DNA of 64,000 nucleotides, taken from the NCBI RefSeq assembly GCF_035917675.1, contig NZ_CP109104.1:4712001-4776000 (forward strand). The letters are read 5' to 3'. How positions within the stretch are numbered: the stretch's first letter is position 1; each line of letters opens with the position of its first letter. The notes under the pieces are model-generated. The model was given only the letters and a program-made list of their open reading frames with translations, searched no databases and was not told the DNA's origin. This document shows, in pieces, positions 32,511-40,035 of this stretch. The position numbers were made by a program, and so were the translations under genes. Origin of the DNA: Streptomyces sp. NBC_01775. Lineage in GTDB: Bacteria > Actinomycetota > Actinomycetes > Streptomycetales > Streptomycetaceae.

Positions 32511-32945
32511 GTGCGTATCGGCGAGCTGGCCCGCAGAGCGGGCGTGAGTGTGAGGGCGCTTCGCTACTACGAGGAGCAGCACCTGCTCCTCCCCGAGCGC
32601 AGCCCCAGCGGCCAGCGGCTCTACGGGGACGAGGCGGTCGGCCGGGTGCGGATGCTCCAGGAGCTGTACGCGGCGGGGCTGCCGAGCAGGAAGATCCTGG
32701 AGCTGCTCCCCTGCTTGGCGACCGGCGAGGTGACGCCGGAGCTGGTGGAGCGGCTCGCCGCGGAGCGGAACCGGATCGACCGGCAGATCCACGATCTGCG
32801 CGGCACCCGCGAGCGCCTCGACGCCATCATCGCCACGTCCGCCTCGGCCCTGGACCGGGGCGAGAACCGGTGCGCCTCCAACTGGCGCGCACCGGTGCCG
32901 CACCCTGCTGTCGGCGCTGCCGGCACCTCCTGCTTCTCCCGGTAG
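32511..32945 (+). CDS. MerR family transcriptional regulator
   Basis: A 144-residue regulator. The winged helix (VRIGELARRAGVSVRALRYYEE) is typical, followed by a dimerisation coiled coil (about 85-118) and a short C-terminus with cysteines at RCAS and TSCFS. Those could bind thiol-reactive ligands or metal. The GTG at 32511 follows GGGAGAAACG. It probably activates the divergent old yellow enzyme gene. The NADAR gene starts 10 bp after its stop, so the two are an operon. Confidence 0.88.
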   Translation: MRIGELARRAGVSVRALRYYEEQHLLLPERSPSGQRLYGDEAVGRVRMLQELYAAGLPSRKILELLPCLATGEVTPELVERLAAERNRIDRQIHDLRGTRERLDAIIATSASALDRGENRCASNWRAPVPHPAVGAAGTSCFSR

Positions 32946-32954
32946 CGTGCGCGT

Positions 32955-34187
32955 ATGACGTGGCGGGGGGCGGCCTACAGGGTTGTGGACGGGGAGCGGA
33001 TCGACGGCGCGTGGTGCCATGTGTGGCGGCGGCATCCGTTCACGGGTGACTACGTGTTCGACGACCTGCTGGTCTACGCCGACGGAACGGTCGAGTGTGC
33101 CGCCGAGGGAGAGCCGGGCGACCTGGAAGGGCTGCGGCGGATGCTGGAGTCGGGCCGGATCTCCGTGACCGGGCCGAGGGAAGTCACCGGGCCGAGGGAA
33201 GTCACCGAACCGAAGGAAGTCACCGGGCCCGGGGAAGCGGGCGATTCCGGCGGCGGGGCGGTGGGCGGCGGCGCCCGGCCGTCCGGGTGGGCCTCCCGGG
33301 CACCCCGGCCGCTCACACCGGAGGGGTTCTTCGCCGAAGCCGCCGACAAGGTCGAGGAGTTGAGCGGCCGGCCGACGCTCCGGGAGCGCTGCGCCGAGGC
33401 GGTCAGGCGCTTCGGCGCGGACCCCTGCGCGCGCAACAGGGAGCTGTTGCGGGAGGCCTATCTCGCCGTTCCGCCCCACCTGCGTGTCTACGCCCTGGGC
33501 GACATGGACCAGCAGGACAGGCCGCTGCGCATCCTGTTCACGGCCGTCGGGGAGCCGGTGGAGGGGGACGGGCCGGTGGTCACGGAGGAGGCGCACCAGC
33601 GGGCCGTCGACTACTTCCGGTCCGCCGCCGAGGGCTTCGCGCGGGCGCGGGAGCAGCACAGCGTCCGGCAGGCGGACGATCCGGAGGGCGCGGGCCGCCC
33701 CGTCCTCACCTCCCACGAGACCGTCTACCCCCAGGGCTGGCCGGAGCGGCCCGGGCTGTTCGTCCTGCGCAACGAGTATCCGGTGACCCTCACCTGCGGG
33801 GACGAGACGTTCGACTCGGTGCTGCACGGCTACTGGTCGCTGGCGGCGGCCGATCCTGCCGAGCGCGCGCGGATACGGCACGCCGCGACCGGCAGGGAGG
33901 CCCGCGAGCTGGGCACGCGCACAGCGCTGCGTGCCGACTGGCCCGCCCTCCGCCTCGCCGTCATGACGCGGCTGCTGCGGGCCAAGTTCACCCAGCACCC
34001 GGAACTGGCCCGGGTGCTGCTGTCCACCGGCGACGCGAGGATCAGCTACACCGGCTTCGCCGACTCCCGGTTCTGGCTGGACGACCCCGCGGGCAAGGGC
34101 CGCAACTGGACGGGCCGCCTGCTGGAGCTGGTCCGCTCGGAGCTGGCCGGCTCGGGTCCGGCGGGCTCGGGTCCGGCCTGTTCGTAG
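32955..34187 (+). CDS. NADAR-domain protein with unknown N-terminal domain
   Basis: A 410-residue protein. The C-terminal ~130 residues match the NADAR (YbiA-like) pattern: FVLRNEYPVTL, YWSLAA, DWPALRLAVMTRLLRAKF, TGDARISY, then FWLDDPAGKGRNWTGRLL. NADAR enzymes hydrolyse N-glycosidic bonds in riboflavin intermediates or remove ADP-ribose from guanine in some phage-defence loci. The N-terminal ~70 residues (AYRVVDGERIDGAWCHVWRR) form a separate small domain not recognised here. A four-copy hexapeptide linker, then a helical middle segment, join them. It is directly behind merR (10 bp). Function unproven. Confidence 0.7.
   Translation: MTWRGAAYRVVDGERIDGAWCHVWRRHPFTGDYVFDDLLVYADGTVECAAEGEPGDLEGLRRMLESGRISVTGPREVTGPREVTEPKEVTGPGEAGDSGGGAVGGGARPSGWASRAPRPLTPEGFFAEAADKVEELSGRPTLRERCAEAVRRFGADPCARNRELLREAYLAVPPHLRVYALGDMDQQDRPLRILFTAVGEPVEGDGPVVTEEAHQRAVDYFRSAAEGFARAREQHSVRQADDPEGAGRPVLTSHETVYPQGWPERPGLFVLRNEYPVTLTCGDETFDSVLHGYWSLAAADPAERARIRHAATGREARELGTRTALRADWPALRLAVMTRLLRAKFTQHPELARVLLSTGDARISYTGFADSRFWLDDPAGKGRNWTGRLLELVRSELAGSGPAGSGPACS
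33165..33236 (+). repeat. Four 18-bp in-frame tandem repeats in the NADAR gene
   Basis: Units at 33165, 33183, 33201 and 33219 encode VTGPRE, VTGPRE, VTEPKE and VTGPGE, a charged interdomain spacer. Confidence 0.9.
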
Positions 34188-34196
34188 GCGCGGGCG

Positions 34197-34796
34197 TCAG
34201 CTCCCGCGCCGGGCACGGTGGTTGGCCACGTTCTGGCGGTTGCCGCACAGGTCGGGCATGCAGTAACGGCGGCGGCCGGCGCGGCTGGTGTCGATGAAGG
34301 TGCCCGCGCAGTCGGGCGCCGCGCACGGGCGGAAGCGGCCCTGGCCCAGGGTGCGGAGGGTGCCCAGGATGCCCGTCGCGGCGAGGGCGGCCAACTGGTC
34401 GGCGGGCGTGGTGTCGGGCGCGGTGTCGAGGTACCACTGCCAGCGCTCCTCGCCGTCCCGCCGCAGCACGGGCACGACGGCGACGCGCGCGAGCAGCGCG
34501 TTGGCCCCCTCCGACAGGGCCCCCTCCGACGGGGCCCCCTCCGGTAGGGCGTTCTCCGACGGCGCGTGCTGCTCGGCGCCGTCCAGCAGGGCGCGCAGTT
34601 CGCCGCGCAGGGCGTGGACCGCCGCGAGGTCGTCCGCCGTCGGCGCCGGGACGTCCATCCCGTGCTCGGCGAAGAAGCGGGCCAGCGCGCCGGTGCCGGG
34701 CAGCGCTTCGCCCGCGCTTCTGACCAGGGGCGAGGTGTTCACCAGGTCCGTCGTGGTCCCCGCCCCCCGCGCGTAATCGGAAAAAAGAATCTGCAC
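34197..34796 (-). CDS. CGNR zinc-finger (ABATE domain) putative regulator
   Basis: A 199-residue protein of the CGNR family. The N-terminal helical ABATE region contains DLVNTSPLVR. The C-terminal zinc finger is FRPCAAPDCAGTFIDTSR followed by RRRYCMPDLCGNRQNVANHR, with four cysteines and the diagnostic CGNR. A linker carries three repeats of the type PSEGA (about 82-98). The GTG at 34796 has a strong AGGAGG site. It is divergent from the hydrolase gene with only 65 bp between, so it probably controls it. Confidence 0.87.
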   Translation of the reverse strand: MQILFSDYARGAGTTTDLVNTSPLVRSAGEALPGTGALARFFAEHGMDVPAPTADDLAAVHALRGELRALLDGAEQHAPSENALPEGAPSEGALSEGANALLARVAVVPVLRRDGEERWQWYLDTAPDTTPADQLAALAATGILGTLRTLGQGRFRPCAAPDCAGTFIDTSRAGRRRYCMPDLCGNRQNVANHRARRGS

Positions 34797-34861
34797 GCCT
34801 TACCTCCTGCTACTGTAATGCGAGTAACCCAACTTTAACCCTTAGCTTGGGAGGGCTCGTC

Positions 34862-35674
34862 ATGCGCATACGGGTATCCGGCGGCGAGGTCGCGGCGGAG
34901 GTCCACGGCGAGGGACAGGGGCCGCCCGTCGTGCTGACGCACGGCAGCCCGGCCTCCTCGTTCCTGTGGCGCGAGGTCGCCCCCGTGCTGGCCCGCACGC
35001 ACACCGTGTACGTCTGGGACCTGCTGGGATACGGCGACTCACGCGCCGACCCCGGCGTCGCCCCCTCGATCGCGCGCCAGGCCCGCACGCTGGCCGAACT
35101 CGTCGCGCACTGGGGCATCGAGGACGGTGCGGCACTGGTGGGGCACGACATCGGCGGCGGCGTCGTCGCCCGCGCCCACCTGCTCGAAGGGGTACGGGCC
35201 GACCGGCTCGCGCTGGTGGACGCCGCCGTGCTGGGCCCGTGGAACACCCCGTTCACCGAGCATCAGCAGCGGCACGCGGACGTCTACCGCACGATGCCCG
35301 CCGATATCTTCGGCGACCTGGTCGCGGCCCGCTTCGGCTCCGCCACCCACCGTCCCATGACCCCGGAGACCGCCCGCGCCTACGCCGCGCCCTGGCAGGG
35401 CCAGGAGGGGCAACAGCGCTGGCTGGACCAGGTGGTGGCGGTCAGCTTCGAGGACACCCGCGAGGTGGTGGAGACGCTCGGCACCGTGGCGGTGCCCACC
35501 CTGGTGCTGTGGGGCGAGGAGGACCGCTGGCTCGTTCCGCGCACGGCGGACGCGCTGGCGGCGGCCATTCCCGGCGCCCGGCGCGAACTGATCCCCGGCG
35601 GCGGTCACTTCCTCCCCGAGGACCGCCCCGCCGAGACCGCCGAGGCCCTCGCCCGCTTCCTGAAGGACACGTGA
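34862..35674 (+). CDS. Alpha/beta hydrolase (haloalkane dehalogenase-like)
   Basis: A 270-residue alpha/beta hydrolase. LTHGSPASSFLWR provides the oxyanion loop. The nucleophile elbow reads LVGHDIGGGV, so the nucleophile is Asp as in haloalkane dehalogenases and epoxide hydrolases. A late acid (WGEEDRW) and the catalytic His (PGGGHFLPED) complete the set. The ATG at 34862 follows GGGAGGG. Confidence 0.85.
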   Translation: MRIRVSGGEVAAEVHGEGQGPPVVLTHGSPASSFLWREVAPVLARTHTVYVWDLLGYGDSRADPGVAPSIARQARTLAELVAHWGIEDGAALVGHDIGGGVVARAHLLEGVRADRLALVDAAVLGPWNTPFTEHQQRHADVYRTMPADIFGDLVAARFGSATHRPMTPETARAYAAPWQGQEGQQRWLDQVVAVSFEDTREVVETLGTVAVPTLVLWGEEDRWLVPRTADALAAAIPGARRELIPGGGHFLPEDRPAETAEALARFLKDT

Positions 35675-35772
35675 GCGGGGACGGACGGTGACGGCGGCCG
35701 GCCCGCTGTCGTGTCTCCCCCGCGGGCTCCGTGGGTTTCGTGGGGTCCATGGGGTCTCGTGGGTCCCGTGGG

Positions 35773-36264
35773 TCAGAGCGCCATCTTGAAGCCGAGATGT
35801 GAGGCCTCGAAACCGAGCCGCTCGTAGAAGCGGTGGGCGTCCACGCGCGTCGCGTCCGAGGTGAGCTGGACGATCGCGCAGCCCAGGCGGCGGGACTCCT
35901 CGATGGCCCACTCGGTGAGCCGGGTGCCCAGGCCCGTGCCGCGCACGTCGCGGTGGACGCGTACGGCCTCGATGAGCGAGCGCGCCGCTCCGCGCCGGGA
36001 CAGGCCCGGGATCACCGTCAGGTGCAAGGTGGCGACGGCGCGGCCGTCCTGGACGGCGATGACGAGGTGCTGGTTCGGATCCTCGGCGATGCGCGTCATG
36101 GCGGCGCGGTAGGGCGCGAGGTCGTCGGGCGACTCACGGTGCGCGCCGAGCGGGTCGTCGGCGAGCATCGCGACAATCTCGGGGATGTCATCGGCGGTCG
36201 CGCGACGGACGGAGAAGTCGTCGTGGGCCGGGCCGGGGCCGACCGGAGAAGAAGCGGTGGTCAC
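35773..36264 (-). CDS. GNAT family N-acetyltransferase
   Basis: A 163-residue acetyltransferase. Motif A is visible as VHRDVRGTGLGTRLTEWAIEE (the R-x-x-G-x-G/A acetyl-CoA loop), and motif B as DAHRFYERLGFEASH at the C-terminus. GTG start at 36264. Substrate unknown. Confidence 0.88.
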   Translation of the reverse strand: MTTASSPVGPGPAHDDFSVRRATADDIPEIVAMLADDPLGAHRESPDDLAPYRAAMTRIAEDPNQHLVIAVQDGRAVATLHLTVIPGLSRRGAARSLIEAVRVHRDVRGTGLGTRLTEWAIEESRRLGCAIVQLTSDATRVDAHRFYERLGFEASHLGFKMAL

Positions 36265-36355
36265 GCCCCGGAGCGTACGCCCCGTACGCGCCGGGAGGCG
36301 CCGGAGCCCCGGAACGTCCTGCGGGCGGGGCCGCTGCCGCCCTCGCGGGCGGGGG

Positions 36356-36841
36356 TCAGGCGGACGGCGCCGAGGCAGCCGGCCCGGTGCGGGAGCCGGT
36401 GGGCTCCAGGGCGCGTACGGCCGTCACCAGCGGGGCCAGCTCGGGGCGCTGCTCGGCCGTGTGCAGGGCCTCGCGCAGCGAGGTGTCGTGGGTGGGGCGC
36501 GCGGCGGCCAGGAGGACGTGGCCCTCCTCGGTGACGTTCGTGTAGATGCCGCGGCGGTCGTCGGGGCACAGGTAGCGGGTCAGCAGGCCCCGGTCCTCCA
36601 GCCGCGTGACCAGGCGCGTCGTGGCGCTCTGGCTGAGGACGACGGCGTCGGCGAGCTGGTGCATCCGGAAGTGGCCGCCGTCTCCGTCGTGCTGCTCGCT
36701 GAGCACGTCCAGCAGCGAGAACTCGCGCACGCTGAGGCCGTGCTCGGACTGGAGGGCGCGCTCGATGTGTGCCTCGATCCGGCCGTGCAGCGCGGAGAGC
36801 GCGCACCAGCCGTGCGCGAGACCGGGGTCGGAACGTGACAT
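36356..36841 (-). CDS. MarR family transcriptional regulator
   Basis: A 161-residue winged-helix repressor. SVREFSLLDVLSEQ, MHQLADAVVLSQSATTRLVTRLEDRGLLTRYLC and DRRGIYTNVTEEG are the recognition helix and wing. The ATG at 36841 follows GGAGCCGCCC. An imperfect TTGC-N8-GCAA dyad about 107 bp upstream may be its operator. Confidence 0.88.
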   Translation of the reverse strand: MSRSDPGLAHGWCALSALHGRIEAHIERALQSEHGLSVREFSLLDVLSEQHDGDGGHFRMHQLADAVVLSQSATTRLVTRLEDRGLLTRYLCPDDRRGIYTNVTEEGHVLLAAARPTHDTSLREALHTAEQRPELAPLVTAVRALEPTGSRTGPAASAPSA

Positions 36842-36947
36842 GGGCGGCTCCTGTCTCCATCGCCTGTCGTCCCCGTCCGGCGCGAGGGGCGGGCGAGAAC
36901 GCAAGGGGCGAGAACGTGCGTACGTACAGGGTAGGTCATCGCCGCGA

Positions 36948-36963
36948 TTGCCCGCGCTCGCAA
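36948..36963. promoter_or_regulatory. Candidate MarR operator
   Basis: TTGCCCGCGCTCGCAA, a 16-bp imperfect dyad in an AT-rich patch upstream of marR and at the 3' end of the membrane protein gene. Confidence 0.4.
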
Positions 36964-36980
36964 ATAAAATGCGCCTGCAA

Positions 36981-37655
36981 TTATCTGAGCCTGTGATCGT
37001 TGAGCGCATATCTGTGCGCCAACTCCCTGGCCCGCGCGGACGGCTCCCCCGCGGACCCCGCGGACCCCGCGGACCCCGCGGACCCCGCCGACCCCGCAGA
37101 TCCCGCGGCACCCCGCGACGCGGCCTTCCCCCGCGCGGAGGCGGCGGCAGCGGCGGTCCCCGCCGAGCGCTGACGCTGCCGCCGCCCGCGCCTGGTCAGG
37201 CCCCAGGGCTTGAGGACGGAGATCACGGTCATGAAGAGGTAGGCGCTCAGCGAGACGGCCGGCGGGCTGATCATCTGGGCCGGGGTCACCGGGTCCCCGG
37301 CGACGACGTCCTCCACCGTCTCGTCGATCGTCGTACGGAACGCGAGCACGCTGGCCGTTCCCGCGGCGAGCGTCAGCCAGAACTTGATCCATACCCAGTG
37401 GTGGCGCGCCAGTCCCCAGCGCGTCCCCAGCGAGAGCAGCAGCCCGGTGACCATGGTGGCCAGGGCCAGCGGACCGATCAGCCAGTCGCCGAAGACCTTC
37501 ATGGAGCGGTAGGCCGCCTCCGAGGCGGCTGCGGAGCCGGAGGCCGCGCCGGTGATGCCGAGCGCGAGCAGGCACACCGAGACGCCCAGCCAGGCGGCCG
37601 AGGCGCTGACGTGCAGGACGAGGGTGCCCCTGCGGGCACGTCGGGTCAGCTTCAT
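36981..37655 (-). CDS. Four-TM membrane protein (DUF2269-like) with repetitive C-terminus
   Basis: A 224-residue protein. It has four hydrophobic segments (about 11-33, 50-72, 82-100 and 125-142) with conserved-looking HVSASAAWLGVSV and GDWLIGPLALATMVTGLLLSLG, as in DUF2269-like small membrane proteins. The C-terminal tail is basic, then GSA repeats (about 180-200), then a polar end. The ATG at 37655 is chosen; the upstream extension to 37763 lacks support. Function unknown. Confidence 0.75.
   Translation of the reverse strand: MKLTRRARRGTLVLHVSASAAWLGVSVCLLALGITGAASGSAAASEAAYRSMKVFGDWLIGPLALATMVTGLLLSLGTRWGLARHHWVWIKFWLTLAAGTASVLAFRTTIDETVEDVVAGDPVTPAQMISPPAVSLSAYLFMTVISVLKPWGLTRRGRRQRQRSAGTAAAAASARGKAASRGAAGSAGSAGSAGSAGSAGSAGEPSARARELAHRYALNDHRLR
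37048..37107. repeat. 9-bp tandem repeats encoding GSA triplets
   Basis: About six copies of a GACCCCGCG-type 9-mer with decay at one end, in the 3' part of the membrane protein gene; length variation between strains would be expected. Confidence 0.85.
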
Positions 37656-37700
37656 GCCACGAGAGTGCCGCGCCCCGCCGCGCGGGTCGTCTGACAGCGG

Positions 37701-37728
37701 GAGTATCCCCGGATACTCGGTGCCGAGT
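37701..37728. promoter_or_regulatory. Two overlapping dyads at the HAD gene promoter
   Basis: GAGTATCC-CC-GGATACTC (37701-37718) is a perfect 18-bp palindrome. It overlaps ACTCGG-TG-CCGAGT (37715-37728). They sit directly upstream of, and across, the -35 region of a probable promoter (TGCCGA 37721, TACGAT 37744) and about 30-55 bp before the HAD start. Confidence 0.6.
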
Positions 37729-37756
37729 ACGGCCGCCCGCTCATACGATCGCCCGT

Positions 37757-38467
37757 ATGGCACCCGCAGACGACCGGCACCAGGCCCCGAGCCAGTCCCG
37801 CCCCCGTCCCCGGCTTCACCTCTTCGACCTCGACGGCACGCTGATGTACGGCTCGGCCGCCGCCGTGGAGATCTCCCAACAGCTCGGCGTCGAGCGGGAG
37901 ATCCGTGCGCTGGAGCGCGCCTTCGCGGCGCGTGAGCTGAGCCCGCCGCAGTACGCCGAGCGCGCCTGCGCGCTGTGGTCCGGGCTGACCGACCAGGTGG
38001 TGGCGGCGGCCTTCGCGGGGGCGCCGTGGCTTGCGGGCATCCGCGAGGTCTGGGCGGAGATAAGGGCCAACGGGGACCACTGTGCGGTCATTTCACTCTC
38101 GCCGGATTTCTTTGTGCGAGGGCTGCTGGACTGGGGAGCCCACGCCGCGCACGGTTCGCGCTGGCCCGAGGTGCCGTCCGCAATTCCGAACGGAAGTACG
38201 AAGTATCCGTCGCGTCCGATGGACCCCACCGGGATTCTGACGCCTGCCGCGAAGGTGAAGGTGGCGCAGAAACTCTGTGCACAATTCGGGGTGTTGCCGC
38301 AGGACTGTGTAGCCTACGGCGACTCGTTGTCGGACACCGAGCTGTTCGCCGCCGTGCCCGTCTCCGTGGCCGTCAACGCCGATCACCATGTGCGCACCCT
38401 CGCTTCCCATGCGTACACGGGCCGGGATCTGCGAGGGGCCTATCAGTTCGTCTCCGTTACACGCTAA
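37757..38467 (+). CDS. HAD superfamily hydrolase (SerB-like phosphatase)
   Basis: A 236-residue HAD phosphatase. Motif I is HLFDLDGTLM (nucleophile Asp). ISLSPDFF is motif II, a Lys in the KVKVAQKL helix is motif III, and YGDSLSDTELF is motif IV. The cap resembles phosphoserine-phosphatase relatives. The ATG at 37757 lies 7 bp after a TACGAT -10 box with no ribosome site, so the mRNA is probably leaderless. Confidence 0.88.
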   Translation: MAPADDRHQAPSQSRPRPRLHLFDLDGTLMYGSAAAVEISQQLGVEREIRALERAFAARELSPPQYAERACALWSGLTDQVVAAAFAGAPWLAGIREVWAEIRANGDHCAVISLSPDFFVRGLLDWGAHAAHGSRWPEVPSAIPNGSTKYPSRPMDPTGILTPAAKVKVAQKLCAQFGVLPQDCVAYGDSLSDTELFAAVPVSVAVNADHHVRTLASHAYTGRDLRGAYQFVSVTR

Positions 38468-38474
38468 TTCACGC

Positions 38475-38513
38475 TCCGTGGCCAGAATCACGGAAATTCT
38501 GTGGAACCACGGA
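38475..38513 (+). terminator. Hairpin after HAD gene
   Basis: TCCGTGG (38475-38481) and CAGAAT (38483-38488) pair with ATTCTG (38496-38501) and CCACGGA (38507-38513), with a 5-base bulge; 8 bp after the stop. Confidence 0.6.
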
Positions 38514-38676
38514 CAGGGGTTGTGGAGTGAAGTCCTCACGGTATGGTCGATCCCGCATCGTGCTGTAAGGGCTGCAATGGTGGTTTCCTCGCTCGGTGTT
38601 CGGGGGGTCGGAATACCGGAACGTCCGGGACACGGATGTGCACAGACCGTCCGGAGATGTACGAGGCGAGGCGAGC

Positions 38677-40032
38677 ATGACCACCATGTCGGGCAGCGAC
38701 GGTGCGTCCGCCGGTGGCAGCGGCGAGCGGGGATGGTTCTCCCCGCCGTCCGATGCCGCACCCGCGGAACGCGAGGCGACAGCGGAACGCGACGCGCCAG
38801 CACCGCGGCAGGCACCAGCACCGCAGCAGATACCCACGCCGCGGCCGGCACAGGTGCCCCAGCAGGCACCGGGGCCCCAGCAGCCCCTGGCCGCGCGCCC
38901 CGCGGACGACGCGGAGCTGATCCGGGCCACGATGACGGAGCTGGAAGGCTCCTCGGACGCGGCCACCGCTTATTTCTACGCTCTGCTGTTCGTGCAGAAC
39001 CCGCATCTGCGCGACATGTTTCCCGCCGCCATGGACACCCAGCGCGACCGGCTCTTCCGTGCGCTGCTGACCTCCGTGCGGCTCTACGACGACCCCGCGG
39101 TGCTCACCGAGTACCTCAAGGGCCTGGGCAGGGGCCATCGCAAGTACGGCACCCACCCCACCCACTACCCCGCCGTCGGCGAGTGTCTGATGGCCGCGCT
39201 CAGCCAGTACGCGCCGCGCAGCTGGGGGCCTCGGGCCGAGGCCGCGTGGGTGCGCGCGTACACCGCGATATCCCAGATCATGATCGACGCGGCGGCCGAG
39301 GACGAGCGCCGCGCGCCCGCCTGGTGGGAGGCGGAGATCGTCACCCACGAGCAGCGCACCTCCGAGATAGCCGTGCTCACGGTCCGCCCCGACCAGCCGT
39401 ACCCCTTCCGCGCCGGGCAGCACACGAGCCTGGAGACGCCCTGGTGGCCGCGTGTGTGGCGGCACTACTCCTTCGCCTCGGCACCCCGCTCCGACGGGCT
39501 GCTGACCTTCCACATCAAGTCCGTTCCCGCCGGCTGGGTCTCCACCGCGCTGGTTCAGCGGGCCCGCCCCGGCGACGTGCTGCGGCTCGGCCCGCCCGCC
39601 GGTTCCATGACCGTCGATCACCGCGCGGACAGCGGGCTGCTGTGCCTGGGCGGCGGCACCGGCATCGCCCCCATCAAGGCCATGGTCGAGGATGTCGCGG
39701 GCCAGGGCAGACCCCGCCCGGTCGAGGTCTTCTACGGTGCGCGCACCGACCACGACCTCTACGACCTGGACACCATGCTGCGCCTCCAGGAGCGCTACGA
39801 CTGGCTGGCCGTACGCCCCGTCGTGGCGGCGGGCCGGACCCCCGCCGAGGCACTGGCGGGACAGCTCCCGGACGCGGTGCGCAGATACGGGCCCTGGCGG
39901 TCCTACGACGGCTACCTTTCAGGGCCGCCCGGAATGATCAGAAGCGGAGTCGAGACGCTGGTGGGGCTCGGCATCCCCACCCATCGGATACGGCACGACT
40001 CCCTGGACGCACTGGCGACGGCGGAGAACTAG
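38677..40032 (+). CDS. Flavohemoglobin-type globin/FAD/NAD oxidoreductase
   Basis: A 451-residue protein. A Pro/Gln/Ala-rich N-terminus (1-65) precedes a globin domain (about 68-200) with GHRKYGTHPTHY carrying the likely proximal His. The FAD domain has RHYSFAS at about 261, and the NAD domain LCLGGGTGIAPIKAM at about 325. Flavohemoglobins turn nitric oxide into nitrate. This is the actinobacterial variant rather than classical Hmp, so NO dioxygenase activity is probable, not shown. The ATG at 38677 is chosen; an in-frame start at 38596 is possible. The PPOX gene starts 3 bases after its stop. Confidence 0.85.
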   Translation: MTTMSGSDGASAGGSGERGWFSPPSDAAPAEREATAERDAPAPRQAPAPQQIPTPRPAQVPQQAPGPQQPLAARPADDAELIRATMTELEGSSDAATAYFYALLFVQNPHLRDMFPAAMDTQRDRLFRALLTSVRLYDDPAVLTEYLKGLGRGHRKYGTHPTHYPAVGECLMAALSQYAPRSWGPRAEAAWVRAYTAISQIMIDAAAEDERRAPAWWEAEIVTHEQRTSEIAVLTVRPDQPYPFRAGQHTSLETPWWPRVWRHYSFASAPRSDGLLTFHIKSVPAGWVSTALVQRARPGDVLRLGPPAGSMTVDHRADSGLLCLGGGTGIAPIKAMVEDVAGQGRPRPVEVFYGARTDHDLYDLDTMLRLQERYDWLAVRPVVAAGRTPAEALAGQLPDAVRRYGPWRSYDGYLSGPPGMIRSGVETLVGLGIPTHRIRHDSLDALATAEN

Positions 40033-40035
40033 CGC

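Noticed and set aside
32955..34187. Calling the MerR-NADAR pair a proven toxin-antitoxin or phage-defence system
   Set aside because: No DarT-like ADP-ribosyltransferase or other toxin gene is adjacent; only domain similarity supports it.
35725..35775. GTGGGTCCCGTGGGTC-type low-complexity run between hydrolase and GNAT genes
   Set aside because: Irregular short repeats without symmetry or conserved spacing; no function suggested.
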